A DNA stretch of 64,000 nucleotides from Darksidea phi (Eukaryota > Ascomycota > Dothideomycetes > Pleosporales > Lentitheciaceae): positions 310,001 to 374,000 of the forward strand of contig JASJFT010000006.1 in the NCBI GenBank assembly GCA_030770425.1, written 5' to 3'. This document shows, piece after piece, positions 45,367-56,553 of this stretch. Each line of letters starts with the position of its first letter. The first letter of the stretch is position 1. Under the pieces are notes generated by a model. That model saw only the letters and a program-made list of their open reading frames with translations. It did not search any database and was not told where the DNA came from. Both the position numbers and the translations under genes were made by a program.

Positions 45367-45899
45367 TCAGGTTGTGAAACGTGGGGTCTTCAGCAAGGCA
45401 ATTTCAACCTCATCGTCCTAGTCGAAGTCAGCTTATATGGTTGTTTAGCACCACGAAGAACATACCTCGTTTAGATCTTCAGGCAAGTAGACGATATACT
45501 TGTCCTGGGACTGGACACCAATGTTAGTGATCTATGCCTCGGCGCGTAACGTAGGTTGAGACGTACCACGTTGAAGCGCTCGGTAAACGTGCACTTGTAC
45601 TGTGCGAAGCGCGCATCCAACCAATCCTTCAGCCTGTCCCACTCGAGCTCATAACTCGAGATAAAGACCTCCTTCGTTTCGACTTCGGGTGACGCCTCCT
45701 TCTTGCCCGTCGCAGCACGAAACAGGCTCGAGAATGTCGCCGTCCGCCGCGGTGGCGGCGGAGGCGCGCGCCCCGCAACGCCTGGGCCTGTGGCGGTGAA
45801 GAAGTGTGGAGGCATCAGTAGCACGTTCTCAGGGATGTTTAGAATATTCCGGTGACCGGAATTCGTTTGAAGGGCAATAAGGCGGGAAGTAATAGTCAT
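45367..45899 (-). CDS. Uncharacterised 142-aa protein
   Basis: Three exons, 45567-45899, 45466-45510 and 45367-45417, with introns 45511-45566 (GTACGT, CTAAC branch) and 45418-45465 (GTATGT). Spliced, the frame ends in SQDKYIVYLPEDLNE followed by DDEVEIALLKTPRFTT and a stop. The N-terminal third contains NILNIPENVLLMPPHFF; a proline run (APPPPPRR) leads to a helical part with EWDRLKDWLDARFAQYKCTF. No signal peptide or membrane helix. Three short exons with matching phases and conserved-looking junctions argue for a real gene. I do not recognise the family. It lies just upstream of the CorA-like gene on the same strand. Confidence 0.6.
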
Positions 45900-47393
45900 G
45901 GGAGGGAGGGGCAGCTCTGCACTTTGTGCAATGTCCGGTCACAAGGCTGGGACCTGGGTTTTCATCTCAGCTCTCGTGAGGCCGCTCGAAAGCAGAAGGT
46001 GTGCGGCGTCTGAGCCTCACTATCGGGGCTCAATAGCCTGAGGCTATGAGACAGAAATTAGATTGGTCATACCGTAGTGGTCATATGGCCAATTGCATGG
46101 CCCTTAGGCAGCGAACTAGCGTTGCCTAAACCACAGCCTCAGTAGGCTGAATCGAGCACGTCAAAAAGCAAAAGCAACAGCAGCACTAGGCTGACGACAT
46201 AAATTGCTCTTTTCTCTCTTTCGCAGACTCTGTGAACCGCTTCATGACGCAGGGCCGTTGACCAATTCGATTTAGGATTTATATTTAATTCTAGGCTTAC
46301 TGTTTTCTAATAGAGAGTAAAAGTAGCCTTGACTAAAATTGAAATATAATAGCTATTATCGAACGCTACCGTTAGGCTAGCTAATAACGTTATTATAGGG
46401 GAATAACGAACCCCTAATTAATTTCCTTGTAACGTCCGTCCCTGCGCAGCAAGACACCCTGTGTGCCGAGCCAAATAAGAGTACTTCGACTTCTAGTAAT
46501 ACGCAGCCTGTGCGCGCAATAAACACCGCCATAAAAGCGTGCGAGTTATATACTATAGCTATTTCTTAATATCGCAGATCGCTCCTACCTAATTTTTTTT
46601 ATTAACATTAACGCCTTCGGGCCTAATTTGTGAAGCGCCTACTTTTGCGTCGTAACAGACTTTCCTCTCTATAGTACTATCGTCCGACCCCTACGGCTGT
46701 ATAAATTCGTAGAAGGGCTCTATCCGAGCCGCAGAATCTCGCTCTGCTGTTACCCTTGTAGAAAATTACTAACAGTCTTATGCCTAGTATTGTGCGACTG
46801 CAAACGCGACCCCATCTATGCAGGGCCGCCACGTGCATCCTACATCGCCGTGCCCGCCCACGCGGTGGACAAAAAAAGCCGCACGCCGTCCCAACCAAAT
46901 CACCTCATCGCGCAGACGGGCGTATCGCGCCAATGAAGGTGGCACGCACCTCGGTACCTCCGAAGTGGCAAACTTTTGCTACGCCCATGAAGTGGTGTGC
47001 GAGCCGGCCACGCCTCAAGGCAAAGGAGAGGCTGATAACCGAACGAGCTGATCACTTTGCAATCCTAGTAATATATATAGCAAGAGAAGAAAAGCGCATC
47101 TTCACGGAGCAGCTCGCAGCTCTAAGCTCTACACTTCTACCGATCTCTATTCTTCGCATTTCTCCGCTCAAAGTGCAAATACCCGTATCAGGCTTTTCCC
47201 AAAATCAAGCTCGTCGGCGAGCTTTCTCCTCTCCAGCCTGTAGAGTGCAAAGTACAGGCGCCCTCACGCTCAACAATTCTCTTCTGCATCAATTATTACG
47301 TTTTTGTCTTCATGTTTATCTGAATTGTTCTAATTTAGCTAGCTAAAGTATACTTGCTCTTGACTGTTATCCTTAACACTCTGAGCAACAGTT
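45900..47393. other. Intergenic with an AT-rich island
   Basis: No supported gene. About 46260-46690 is markedly AT-rich and TA-dense, like the block at 22.6 kb, and may be another RIP-affected repeat remnant. A frame of 188 codons at 46780-47346 has no domain and odd composition; I do not annotate it. Confidence 0.45.
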
Positions 47394-48791
47394 ATGGGGG
47401 CCACGGGTTATAACACTGCGATTCATACGCACGAAATCGGCCACGAAAAGCTCAAAAAGGACCTGGGCTGGCTCCTAGATAACATTGATAATGACCTAGA
47501 ACGCCATGGGATAGGAAGATACTCAGCGACATACGAGACCATGTACAAGACGACGCACAAATGTGGCCTCGAGTCGCTAATCGGCACCATATCTATTGAT
47601 AGTCAATCCTGGGACGATGCGATGACATATGGACGAGATGTCATCCTTGCACCTCAGGATACTGAGCGGAGGGCATCATCTCCGTGGATTCGTTCCTGTT
47701 CGGAGCTGCACAAAGAGCTTATAAAACGGTTCGGGCCAGAAACCATCAACGCCGCTCGTTTAGGAACCGATTCTATCATCAAAGACCATTACAGAGGTGA
47801 TAGAAGAGCGATTGCCCATGTCAACAAGAAGGCGAGCTATCTGCGCCACCGCCATGAAGTCAAGGTCGGAGCCATGTTTTACCCGCAATCCAATCCGCTC
47901 AGTGCCAGCTGTTACCAGGTCGTAGCACTCCCTGTCTCTTTGGCGCTCTCGTATTTCCTCCCCATAGAAAAAGCTATCCAAATAGCGCACCTTTCAAACC
48001 TATCTCTCTGCGACGATTACGGAAGCTTCACGCAGGCAGACTATAACGTCCGACTCCGCATGATCGCCCTCTCAGCTGGCGTAGCATACCAGTATCGCGA
48101 GAAGTCCATAAACGTCTTTCTAGATGGATCAGCCTTACAAGCATGCGGCGTAGGGACTGAGACTCCACCGTCCATTGAAGCAGCTATGGCTTGGAGAACA
48201 GTTAGCGGGTGCGCTACGGTGTGTAGCAGGTACAACTTCGAGAAGTGCGATCTTGAGGATAGCCTGGTTGCTCCTACTGTCATGATGGCTACACATGACC
48301 TCTTTGACTGGAGAAGCGACACGGCCGCTGGCAACTATGAGAACGGGGTCTCAGCCGTATACGGATTTGGAGTGGAGGCCCCATTCCACACTTATCTAGA
48401 GGCCATACTTGGGAAAACACTCTCTTCTCCTCAAGCTGGGGTATATGCTCTCGCATCAATGGCATATATGCATTTCACGGTTGGCCGTTATGGTGCATGG
48501 GAATATCACGGCAATTACAGACCTGCCTGCAAGGAGTGCATCAACCTCTTACAGTCAGCCACAGCAGGCGCTGGTCTTAAATGGGCACCAAAACCGCCTC
48601 CAAGCAGCTACGCTGAAGGTGATAAGCTGCGGGATTGGGGCAGACTTTGGTCTGATGAATTTGTAGACCGTGGGCTAATTCAAGAAGCTACAAGCTGGTT
48701 TCAATATCTAATCTCTTCTGGCAAGATATGGCTTTTCGATCTATTAGCAGATGAGATAGATCCAGTTGATGATAATACTGATTCGGCATAG
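47394..48791 (+). CDS. Uncharacterised protein with terpene-synthase-like motifs
   Basis: Single-exon 465-aa protein, helical, no signal peptide. Two segments recall class I terpene synthases: SLCDDYGSF at 204-212, placed like the first Asp-rich motif, and HDLFDWRSDTAAGNYEN at 301-317. The latter matches the spacing of the second metal-binding motif (N-D-x-x-S-x-x-x-E followed by G and N) with His for Asn and Asp for Ser and Glu. The 95-residue spacing is shorter than usual and the total is longer than a typical sesquiterpene synthase. No P450 or other biosynthetic gene is adjacent. It may be an active divergent cyclase, an inactive relative, or unrelated. Annotated as coding with confidence, as terpene synthase only tentatively. 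Confidence 0.6.
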   Translation: MGATGYNTAIHTHEIGHEKLKKDLGWLLDNIDNDLERHGIGRYSATYETMYKTTHKCGLESLIGTISIDSQSWDDAMTYGRDVILAPQDTERRASSPWIRSCSELHKELIKRFGPETINAARLGTDSIIKDHYRGDRRAIAHVNKKASYLRHRHEVKVGAMFYPQSNPLSASCYQVVALPVSLALSYFLPIEKAIQIAHLSNLSLCDDYGSFTQADYNVRLRMIALSAGVAYQYREKSINVFLDGSALQACGVGTETPPSIEAAMAWRTVSGCATVCSRYNFEKCDLEDSLVAPTVMMATHDLFDWRSDTAAGNYENGVSAVYGFGVEAPFHTYLEAILGKTLSSPQAGVYALASMAYMHFTVGRYGAWEYHGNYRPACKECINLLQSATAGAGLKWAPKPPPSSYAEGDKLRDWGRLWSDEFVDRGLIQEATSWFQYLISSGKIWLFDLLADEIDPVDDNTDSA

Positions 48792-49521
48792 CGATATTCG
48801 CTTTCACAGGTAACTGGGCTCAGTTCTCCATTCTATTTCGTGCCAAAGGCCATATTCTACTTTGCTTGCGAATCGCAAATAGACCCGTAGATATAGATTA
48901 ATAGAAGTATAACTTTACTACCGCCTGTATTCTCGTCATGGCCGCTTCCGTCCATTCCCTCTTCTTCATCCTCACTATCTCCAAATCTTCCGCCTTCTTC
49001 GGTATGTTCGTTATACGTAGCCCCTCCCTGATTGTCAAGCCCGCTACCCTCTACCTCTATCTCTTTCTTATACTTATTATTACTATCCATATCTACACGT
49101 TCGTGATTGGCCACAGCCTATAGCCGTTCTCTAGCTGTGTAGAATGATTAGCTAGGAGGAGAACAAACGTCACCTTACGTAAAACAGCATCCAAATATAG
49201 TGATGCCGCTAACCTATCTCAGAACTTAAAGGAGCATTCGATTTCAGCGAACCCGATTGTATATTGCTACGTTCGTTCCTCGCTCCGCAATAACGAAGTT
49301 AGGAAGCGGAACCGCATACGATACCACGTAAATTACTGGCTCATCATTTCACTCTGAGGCAATGAATGTGCCTCGGACTCAATATCGCAGGTTTCTAATC
49401 CATCCAAAGTCCACCACGAAATGGCACGCCATTAACATCTAGATGCTCCCAATCTCGTATCCTTAGAGCATTTACTGTCTTGACGTCCACATACGATGAC
49501 CCTGCCTTACACCACCTCAGA
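48792..49521. other. Intergenic, 730 bases
   Basis: Holds an 85-codon minus-strand frame (48857-49114) rich in E, G and D, with no known domain and no clear intron link. Otherwise nothing supported. Confidence 0.4.
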
Positions 49522-49956
49522 CTATTCGGTCCCGTCTCCAGGATTGCCTCCCTCTAGAAATCTGAAGAATTGAAGTTTGTTGCCATCGGGATCCCGAATG
49601 GTGAATTGGCGGTATCCCCAGGGCTGATCCTTGAGTGCGTCGACTATCTCAACCTTTCCAGCGTTCTTCAAGAGGTTGTAATACTGGTCCACAGCCTCTG
49701 TTCCAAGAGCAATCATTGCTGTAGCCGGGCGAAGTGTCTCGTCGGGTGCGCATTCAAAGAAGTAAATGTTTCCCTTCATTGCCCCAATCCCAATACCCAC
49801 CGAGCACATTTCTGGCTTGTCGGAATTCTCCGGATGAACGCCACCCAGGTTGAAATGTAGCTCTTCTGTATAGAACTTGACCGTTCGCGGTATCGAGCTA
49901 CTGGGGAAGTGAGGAATGATACCCCAGGCCGTGTCGGTGATTGAGCGTGCTGTCAT
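49522..49956 (-). CDS. VOC (glyoxalase/bleomycin-resistance fold) family protein
   Basis: Single-exon 144-aa protein. The fold is recognised from the paired beta-alpha-beta-beta-beta modules: IIPHFPSSSIPRTVKFYTEELHF at the start, YFFECAPDETLRPATAMIAL in the middle and the diagnostic ending WGYRQFTIRDPDGNKLQFF. Fungal proteins of this size are annotated as glyoxalase-like or bleomycin-resistance-like, and their substrates are mostly unknown. The terminal Glu of a metal site is not obvious. It stands alone in a gene-poor stretch, upstream of a decayed dehydrogenase on the opposite strand. Confidence 0.8.
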   Translation of the reverse strand: MTARSITDTAWGIIPHFPSSSIPRTVKFYTEELHFNLGGVHPENSDKPEMCSVGIGIGAMKGNIYFFECAPDETLRPATAMIALGTEAVDQYYNLLKNAGKVEIVDALKDQPWGYRQFTIRDPDGNKLQFFRFLEGGNPGDGTE

Positions 49957-50247
49957 CGTTCGGAAGCGTGCTTAGAAGAACGGTAGGCCACAAAACGGGG
50001 CATCGACCAGCTTTTAAGGTCTTCCTTACTCTGACGTAAAAGGCGTTTCATAAAAAGGCCTCAAAATGAGTCATAAAGTCTCTTGCAAAACCGGCTTCCC
50101 CTCCCAGCACGCTGTGAGATTTTACCCCGCGACACTCTTGGCAGTAGCCTTACCGAGCTAAGCTAAGCAAGACTTGGGGATAAGCCAAAACACGGCTGCC
50201 CTTAGAAAAGACGCTAGAATCAACAACGCTCTATTATATAATTTAGT

Positions 50248-51000
50248 CGAGTCGCTATTGATGGCACCAAGCTTCTGCTTCGACTCGCTACTAAGTCTCC
50301 TTACGTTCGAGCATTCATCTATACCTCATCATCGATTCCAGCTCGAGGCAGGGAATATATCGATCTTACCGAAGACGCTCCTCTCGCGGACATAGATTAT
50401 CGGGCTTCTCCGTACGCTCGTAATAAAGCAAAAGCGGATATGCTTGTTCTGAAAACCAATGTCCGCCCCCTATTGCGCTTGACGACGACTACTCGGGCTT
50501 CCTAAAGATTGGTGCTATACGACTTCCGATCGTGTACGGCACGTATGGTCCTTGGACCACCCCAGGATGTCTTTAAGCGCTGAAAGATGGGTAATACAAA
50601 ATACGAGTAGGAAATGGCCGCAATGAGTGGTACTTTTGTAGTAGCGGGAATAATGGTAAAGCGTACTTTCTGCTCACGCGGAGTTTACTAGACGGACAAG
50701 TCAATGGACAAGTTGGTGGACATGCTTTCAACATTACGCACAGGGACTCGGTCCCCTTCTGGGACTTTTTACGCGCTGTTTGGAAGGCTGCTGGGTATGA
50801 CAGCTCCTAGGATAGGATTCTCAAGATACCCGCGGCACTCATTCTTCCTATTGCTGATATGCTCAAGCTGTGTTTCCGCACAGCTACTCTTGGTAGAAAG
50901 CGGCCGCAATGACTGGGTCGGCAGCAAGTAGAATACATTGTATATACTTACACGTATGATATCGCCAAGGCTAGTGAGCGACTTAGATACCTTCTAGAAA
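50248..51000 (+). pseudogene. Decayed 3-beta-hydroxysteroid dehydrogenase/epimerase-type SDR
   Basis: Remnants in order of an extended short-chain dehydrogenase of the sterol C-3 dehydrogenase (Erg26-like) group. The first frame reads DGTKLLLRLATKSP, AFIYTSSS, DLTEDAPLADIDYRASPYARNKAKADMLVL, including the YxxxK catalytic pair (Tyr-Ala-Arg-Asn-Lys), and stops at TAA 50503-50505. In other frames follow RLPIVYGTYGPWTTPG, NNGKAYFLLTRSLL, GGHAFNITHRDSVPFWDFLRAVWKAAGY and VEYIVYTYTYDIAKASERLRYLLEK, with several stops and frame changes between. The N-terminal NAD-binding glycine motif is not found upstream. It is clearly non-functional. Whether the parent was Erg26 itself or a paralogue cannot be told. 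Confidence 0.8.
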
Positions 51001-53281
51001 AGCACTTCGAAGCTAGAAAAGGTAGTATATTGGCAGCTGGAACCACGAGGTTGGAGAAAGTAGCTGAATAAGCATGTATCATGACGTGGGATACTTCTAC
51101 ACACCAATGTATTTTTTCAACCCCCATATCTACTCAAAGTCTCCTTCTTTTTGGTATCTCATTTACTCTTTCGCAACGGCCCTACCTTTGACACTTCATA
51201 GGTAGGACTTTTCACGATTTGAAGAGCAGAGTTGCTCCTTGGAACGAATGAAATTTGATATATGTACCTCGTATGAAGCAGTGCCAGGGGAAACACGATT
51301 GTTGGTAAGGTTGCAATGAAGACTTGAGAGGAGCAGTGGAAGGCGACTGAGGAGATTTATCTGGCGTAAAGGTCGAGGTTGTATACTTCTGTTTTGGGTC
51401 ATGGTTTTCGTACCTGGCATGAAAGTAACTTCATTGAGGCGACACGTCTAAAGTCCAGCAATCTATGGCAAGGCCTCCCACCTTCCCACTAATTGCCCAA
51501 GAACTAAACTGAATCAATGGCCGCTCGAGATACAGGGAAGAAAGGATAACCTCGGGGCCCAAAGTCATCCTGACGACTCGATGGACCTGATACTGAGAAT
51601 ATTGGGGCTAGTAAGAGATGGGGTCTTCGACAGTGCAGGTTTGACTATGGTCAGTTCTAATGTGGGGTATATTGCTAAACTGTCGCAAGATACTTCGCCC
51701 CTGATACCATGGATCCAATGCTGCCAGTCGCAATTAAGCTACCAGCAAACTGAACGAAACTGAACGAACTGGAGCGCGTTGGCAGCCGCGCCCGGGGCTG
51801 TGAGTGGATGCATGTTTCAAACAACTCTATATAGCGTCACGCAGCTCGGAATGTGATAAATTCTTTACTCTTTCCGGAGCTTTGTGAAGGTGCCAGTGAG
51901 GAATTATTCGCAACGTTCCGATGTCAGGACGAGGCTACACGGGGTCGACTGGTAGCACTCTGGAAAATGCCTCCTTTAACTTCTTTTAATATAGCTCCCT
52001 TAATGGCGCCTAGGCAAAGGCTACAATAAGAGTTTTTGGTTGCGCTTCGGCGGAAGCCAATTTCGCCAGGAAGTACATGATCGAATTTCATTTGATAAAT
52101 AATAGGCTATTATACATTTGGGGGCTGTGCCTCATGTATGTAGCTCAATGGAGAATTATGATGATTTTCGTATATCGCTTCTTACTATTGGTAGTTGCTG
52201 CTTTTTTTCCCTCCTACCCACCTCAGAGGAGAGCTTACTGCGATCGTAATTTAGACTCGCTGAGTCAAGGTGGCCAATTTATGAGGTAGCACGTACCTAG
52301 TCTTCTGTTTATAAGGGGCAGCTTATAAGCACTTGAAATATATGATAATACCCACACTTCTATCTACAACTGGTCTTCTCAAACAAAAATTTTGCTCATA
52401 CAAAAACAGGTCAAGGCGCCTCTTCAATCACGAAGCCCACATTATCACCACGGTTCCCTTGCTACCGCGCATCGAAATTATCCTACCGTCTTCATTCTCA
52501 GACCTCCTCCAGCCACATCACACGTGCTAAATCGGCACTCCTTCCGCAGATGAGGTCAAGAACGCAGTTATCGACCTGGAATGAGGCCAACGGAAAGATA
52601 AATACCTTCTTAACCTGTTCCAAACCGCCGTTGGCATCCCTGTGCCCCTCACAGCGTCCAGAGCGAGTCAAAACAACTCTTCGTCCTCTTCATCCTCGGA
52701 GAAGCCAATCTAGGAAATAGGGCCAGGCATCGACGGACAGACTGGCCATCTCTATCAACGACGATACAAAGGTTCGGGACAATCTCATAGAGATGTAGGA
52801 TCCCAACATGTCGCAACAGGACTTCTAGCTAAGGCTTGACGAAACCATCAATGAGCGGTACTGCAATGTGCTTCCTTTCTTAAACACACTTTGGACGGCG
52901 GCATCGGTAGTCTCGGGGATCCATGGTGAGCTGGATCTGACGGTTGATGTGCGGCCTGTGCTTTGCAACTACGTGTTGCCCTTTGGAACACTGGTAGCGC
53001 CTTGCTGAGGGTCTTCTGGGAGTGATGAATGTGCATTGACAGTCTTACGGTTATCTACACCATGTACTTACGACCGAGCATTCTTTTGCCTTCTAGCTAA
53101 TGTTGTTACAGAACGGGATCTTGGCCGACACTTATGACTGGCCGACAATCTTCCGTCATGTCCGGTGATCTTTAAAGACAGGCCTCTTGAAAGCCTGCAA
53201 ATACTTGCAGCCCCAATTAACCGAAAAATTCATTCCAACATTGGAACATGCAGCTGGTAAACCCTAATGTTTGGTAATGTC
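51001..53281. other. Gene-poor stretch, 2.3 kb
   Basis: No intact gene. Around 52.48-52.95 kb the plus strand reads like degraded coding DNA (for example LLNLFQTAVGIPVPLTASRASQ followed by a Ser run, with stops scattered through it), unidentified. The rest shows short frames only. Confidence 0.4.
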
Positions 53282-53829
53282 TTAACAAGCTTTACGACAG
53301 CCTTTGGCAGTGAGATTACGGGCGATTAAATCACATGCAGCGAATAATTTAGTTTCTGGTATCCCCATCAGCCAATCCACATCAAGTAACCAGCCAAAGA
53401 ATGAATGCAGACTGCGGAGGGGTACAGTTTGAAAAGCGTCTTGCGGATCCTTTTCGAGATACTCCCAGAACCTGTACCGCATTAACGTGTTTTGAGGGTA
53501 CACTAAAAGCCTGCATGATAGCAGTGGATAACCTAACATACGGCTTCCACTGTTTCTCAATGTGATCAAGCAATCGAGTGCTGCTGGGCTTTGTACTCCT
53601 CTTTGGCGTACTCTGTCTCGTCAAACATTTCTAGCTGCTGGAGGTAGTGCTCAGGCGGACGGCGCTCATCGGCGAGGAGACATTCCCAGTCATACACACG
53701 TCTGCCGTCGCCACCCTCAGCTCCACTGGTGTATATATCTGTGGGATCTGTATTAGACCCAGCGCTATCATCCGCAGAGTCCACGTATTCGCTATCATCC
53801 GCGGAATGTCGACCGGTGTGCAGCTTCAC
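53282..53829 (-). pseudogene. Truncated DUF3435-like recombinase fragment (Crypton/Starship captain family)
   Basis: The minus strand encodes an acidic N-terminus (SADDSEYVDSADDSAGSN), then LLADERRPPEHYLQQLEMFDETEYAKEEYK. After a one-base frame change it continues with STRLLDHIEKQWKP. A 70-nt intron (53472-53541, GTATGT...TACAG) leads to FWEYLEKDPQDAFQTVPLRSLHSFFGWLLD. From my knowledge of the family this order (RRP-EYY, LLD-IE-QW-F, DP-F-TV-SL-SFF-W) is that of the N-terminal region of fungal DUF3435 proteins, the tyrosine-recombinase group that includes Starship captains. The frame ends soon after (stop at 53282-53284), so the catalytic region is missing. It is a dead fragment at best; the family call is by eye. 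Confidence 0.5.
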
Positions 53830-54770
53830 ATGTTGCGTACGGTCGTTATAGGGGGCGCTGTGGACGAAGGCGGGGTTCAGTCGGCAGAGGCAGTAGATGG
53901 AAAGCAGAGATGAGAGGGACGTGCGCAGTCAGTCGAGTGAAGGGGAAGAGAAGGCTGCTGTAGGCCGTGGCGGGCGGGCGGGCGTAGAGCGCCAACTATC
54001 ATGGTCCCATTTTGGCTCGACATGGTGAGAGCGTCAAGAATAGCAACTGGACATCGACGTGCGGCGTGCGAGCGTTCCTGGCGAGCGTTCGCCCTCGTGT
54101 GCTAATTCCCACGTTAGACTAAGAAGGGATCAATCCGAAGAGCACGTGCGCTTAAGCGTTTCGCCTATACGGCTAGGGAGGTTTAGTAGCAGATGCGCAC
54201 CTGAAAACGGTAGTAGAGACCTCAATTGCTTCAGAGAGTAAAATATCGAGTAGTAGCTTAATCATATCTACTAACCTTAGTAGACTAAAAGTAATGTAAT
54301 AAAACGTTAACGCGTGCTATAAATCAGACATTGAAGATCAACCCGGTAAATACCTTGCCTCCACCTTCCCATATTACGTACTGTTTGCGGATACAACATT
54401 GTACAAGAGAAGGAAAGCGCATAGAAGCTTTGATGGTGCTAATAAGCTTTGATGGCGTTCTAATAAGCAATGGACAAGGTTATTGCGGCTCCGGTCTTCC
54501 GTGATTAAAAGGTCGGGATCAACGGGTCATCCCTCATCCTGCGATTGGCCGGAAGAATCACAACGTACCACGATTATCCAACAGAGGATGCACTAATGCC
54601 TGCAGCCGACTTCACCCAAAGTAATTCAGTATGGAGAGTCGTTTTGCATTCCGCACAAGTGTCTGATTGTTGGGACTCGGAATGTTCTTAAGGGAGACCT
54701 ATTTAGTTATAACGGACACGAACCCCTCTGCACTAGAACCCGAGGTGATTTTGGTCTCTAACACGCAAAA
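53830..54770. other. Intergenic before the sugar porter
   Basis: No supported gene. AT-rich patch at about 54235-54330. A short tandem duplication is listed separately. Confidence 0.45.
54425..54468. repeat. Short tandem duplication, about 20-bp unit
   Basis: AAGCTTTGATGGTGCTAAT is followed directly by AAGCTTTGATGGCGTTCTAAT and then a partial third unit AAGCA. Two near-identical units in intergenic DNA, about 300 bases upstream of the sugar porter. Confidence 0.75.
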
Positions 54771-56553
54771 ATGGGCATCATCAGCAAACTCAAAGGCGGC
54801 AAGCCCAAACAAACGACCGGCGACGCCGTCGTCACCCGTCTCGTCGAACAAGACTCAGTTTCCTGGATCCGGAAACCGAACTTGCGAACCCTCTATTTCC
54901 TCCTTGTCCCCGCCGCTATAGGAATCGAGATCACATCCGGGTTTGATTCGCAGTTGATCAACGCACTTCAGATTGTTCCCACGTGGATAAAGTGTAAGAG
55001 GCTCTGCTCTGTATAAAATGAGCGTGTGTTCCCATGTACAAAAACTAACTTGGCATCGGCGCGCAGATTTCCATAACCCACAGGGTTCGCTCAAGGGAAT
55101 CATCGCTGCGGCGTATTCACTCGGTGCCATCCTCTCACTGCCTTTCATCCCCATGGTTGATAACTGGGTCGGACGTCGTGGCTCCATCTTAGTAGGTTCC
55201 ACCATCATGGTCATCGGCGCCATCATCCAAGGCTTTTCCACCAACGTTACCATGTACATTTTCGCACGACTCATCCTTGGTTTCGGTATTCCCGCCTGCA
55301 TTGTTGCAGGTTCCTCGTTAATTGGAGAGCTCGGATACCCTAAGGAGCGACCTGTTCTTACCTCTCTTTTTAACGTGTCATACTTCGTTGGCCAGCTTAT
55401 CGCAGCCGGTATCGTCTTCGGCACCAACAGCATGAAGAGCAACTGGGCCTGGAGAGTGCCCTCACTTCTGCAGCTAGCGCCTTCATTACTCCAAATTTTG
55501 TTTGTGTTTCTGCTACCCGAGAGTCCAAGATGGCTTATAAGTCATGACCGGATCGAGGAGGCAGAGGCTATACTTGTCAAGTATCATGCCGAAGGAAATT
55601 CGGAATCCGAATTCGTGAAGGGCGAGGTCGAGCAGATTCGCGCGACGATTCAGCTTGAGCGTGAGGCATCGAAGAAGTCCTGGATGGATCTGGTAGCTAC
55701 GAGTGGTATGCGACGACGTACGCTTATCACCTCGATGCTAGGACTCTTTACCCAGTGGTCGGGGAACACGCTCATCTCGTATGTTTGATCCAAGTTAGTC
55801 CACTAGCTACCTACTAACATTGGTCAGCTACTTCTTCGGAGATCTGATGACCATGATCGGCATCAAGGACTCCTTAACCAAGCAGAAGCTAAACGTAGGC
55901 TACGCAGCTTGGAGTCTCGTCACCGGCGGAGCAGTTGCTCTTGTTGTCACTCGGTTCAAGCGACGAACACTCTACATGATCTGTACCGTCTCTCTCCTTC
56001 TTGTCTACACCGGCTGGACAGTCGCTATGCAAAAAGCGACCCTCGCGGAAAAAGCCGGTGGCCACAACGCAGCAGCCAGTGCGGCTAGTGCCTTCTTCAT
56101 ATTTGCTTACCAGCCTTGCTACAACATCGGGTTTAACGCACTGACGTATACGTACATGGTGGAAGTCTGGCCATACATGGAGCGCTCACGTGGTATTGCT
56201 GTGTTCCAGCTCTTCGGACGCCTGGCAGGCTTCTTTACTACGTATGTTAACCCGATCGGTCTCGCTAATATATCGTGGAAGTGGCTTCTGGTCTATGTCT
56301 GCTGGCTCGCGTACGAGGTTGTTTTTGTTTGGTTCATGTTCCCGGAGACAGCAAACCGGACATTGGAGGAACTGGCTTTCTGTAAGTCCACTTGCTTTGG
56401 CGTTTGGATGCGGGAATGTAGTCAGCTAACAAAGATGCAGTGTTCGAGGGTGAGGAGCGCGCACATCAGGCTGCTCAAGCCGTGGAGAAGGTTACGGCCG
56501 TGCATCGTGAGGATTCAATTACTGTAGAGGAAAAAGGTACGAGGCACGTGTAA
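54771..56553 (+). CDS. MFS sugar porter (hexose/lactose permease type)
   Basis: 533-aa, twelve-helix major facilitator of the sugar-porter family. Four exons: 54771-54993, 55067-55778, 55828-56381 and 56441-56553, introns 73, 49 and 59 nt. Family marks in order are the cytosolic N-terminus, GFDSQLINALQ (helix 1), DNWVGRRGSILVGS (loop 2-3 motif), PESPRWLISHDRIEEAEAIL after helix 6, and FPETANRTLEEL after helix 12, the equivalent of the PETKGR-type motif. The last exon adds a hydrophilic tail ending GTRHV. Plasma membrane, proton-coupled uptake expected; hexose, disaccharide or other polyols cannot be distinguished. It closely follows the layout of fungal lactose-permease-like proteins. Confidence 0.9.

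Noticed and set aside
46780..47346. 188-codon frame upstream of the terpene-synthase-like gene
   Set aside because: No domain, basic low-complexity composition, borders an AT-rich block; not supportable.
45900..54770. A complete Starship element
   Set aside because: Only a truncated captain-like fragment is seen; no direct repeats, terminal repeats or intact cargo set could be defined.
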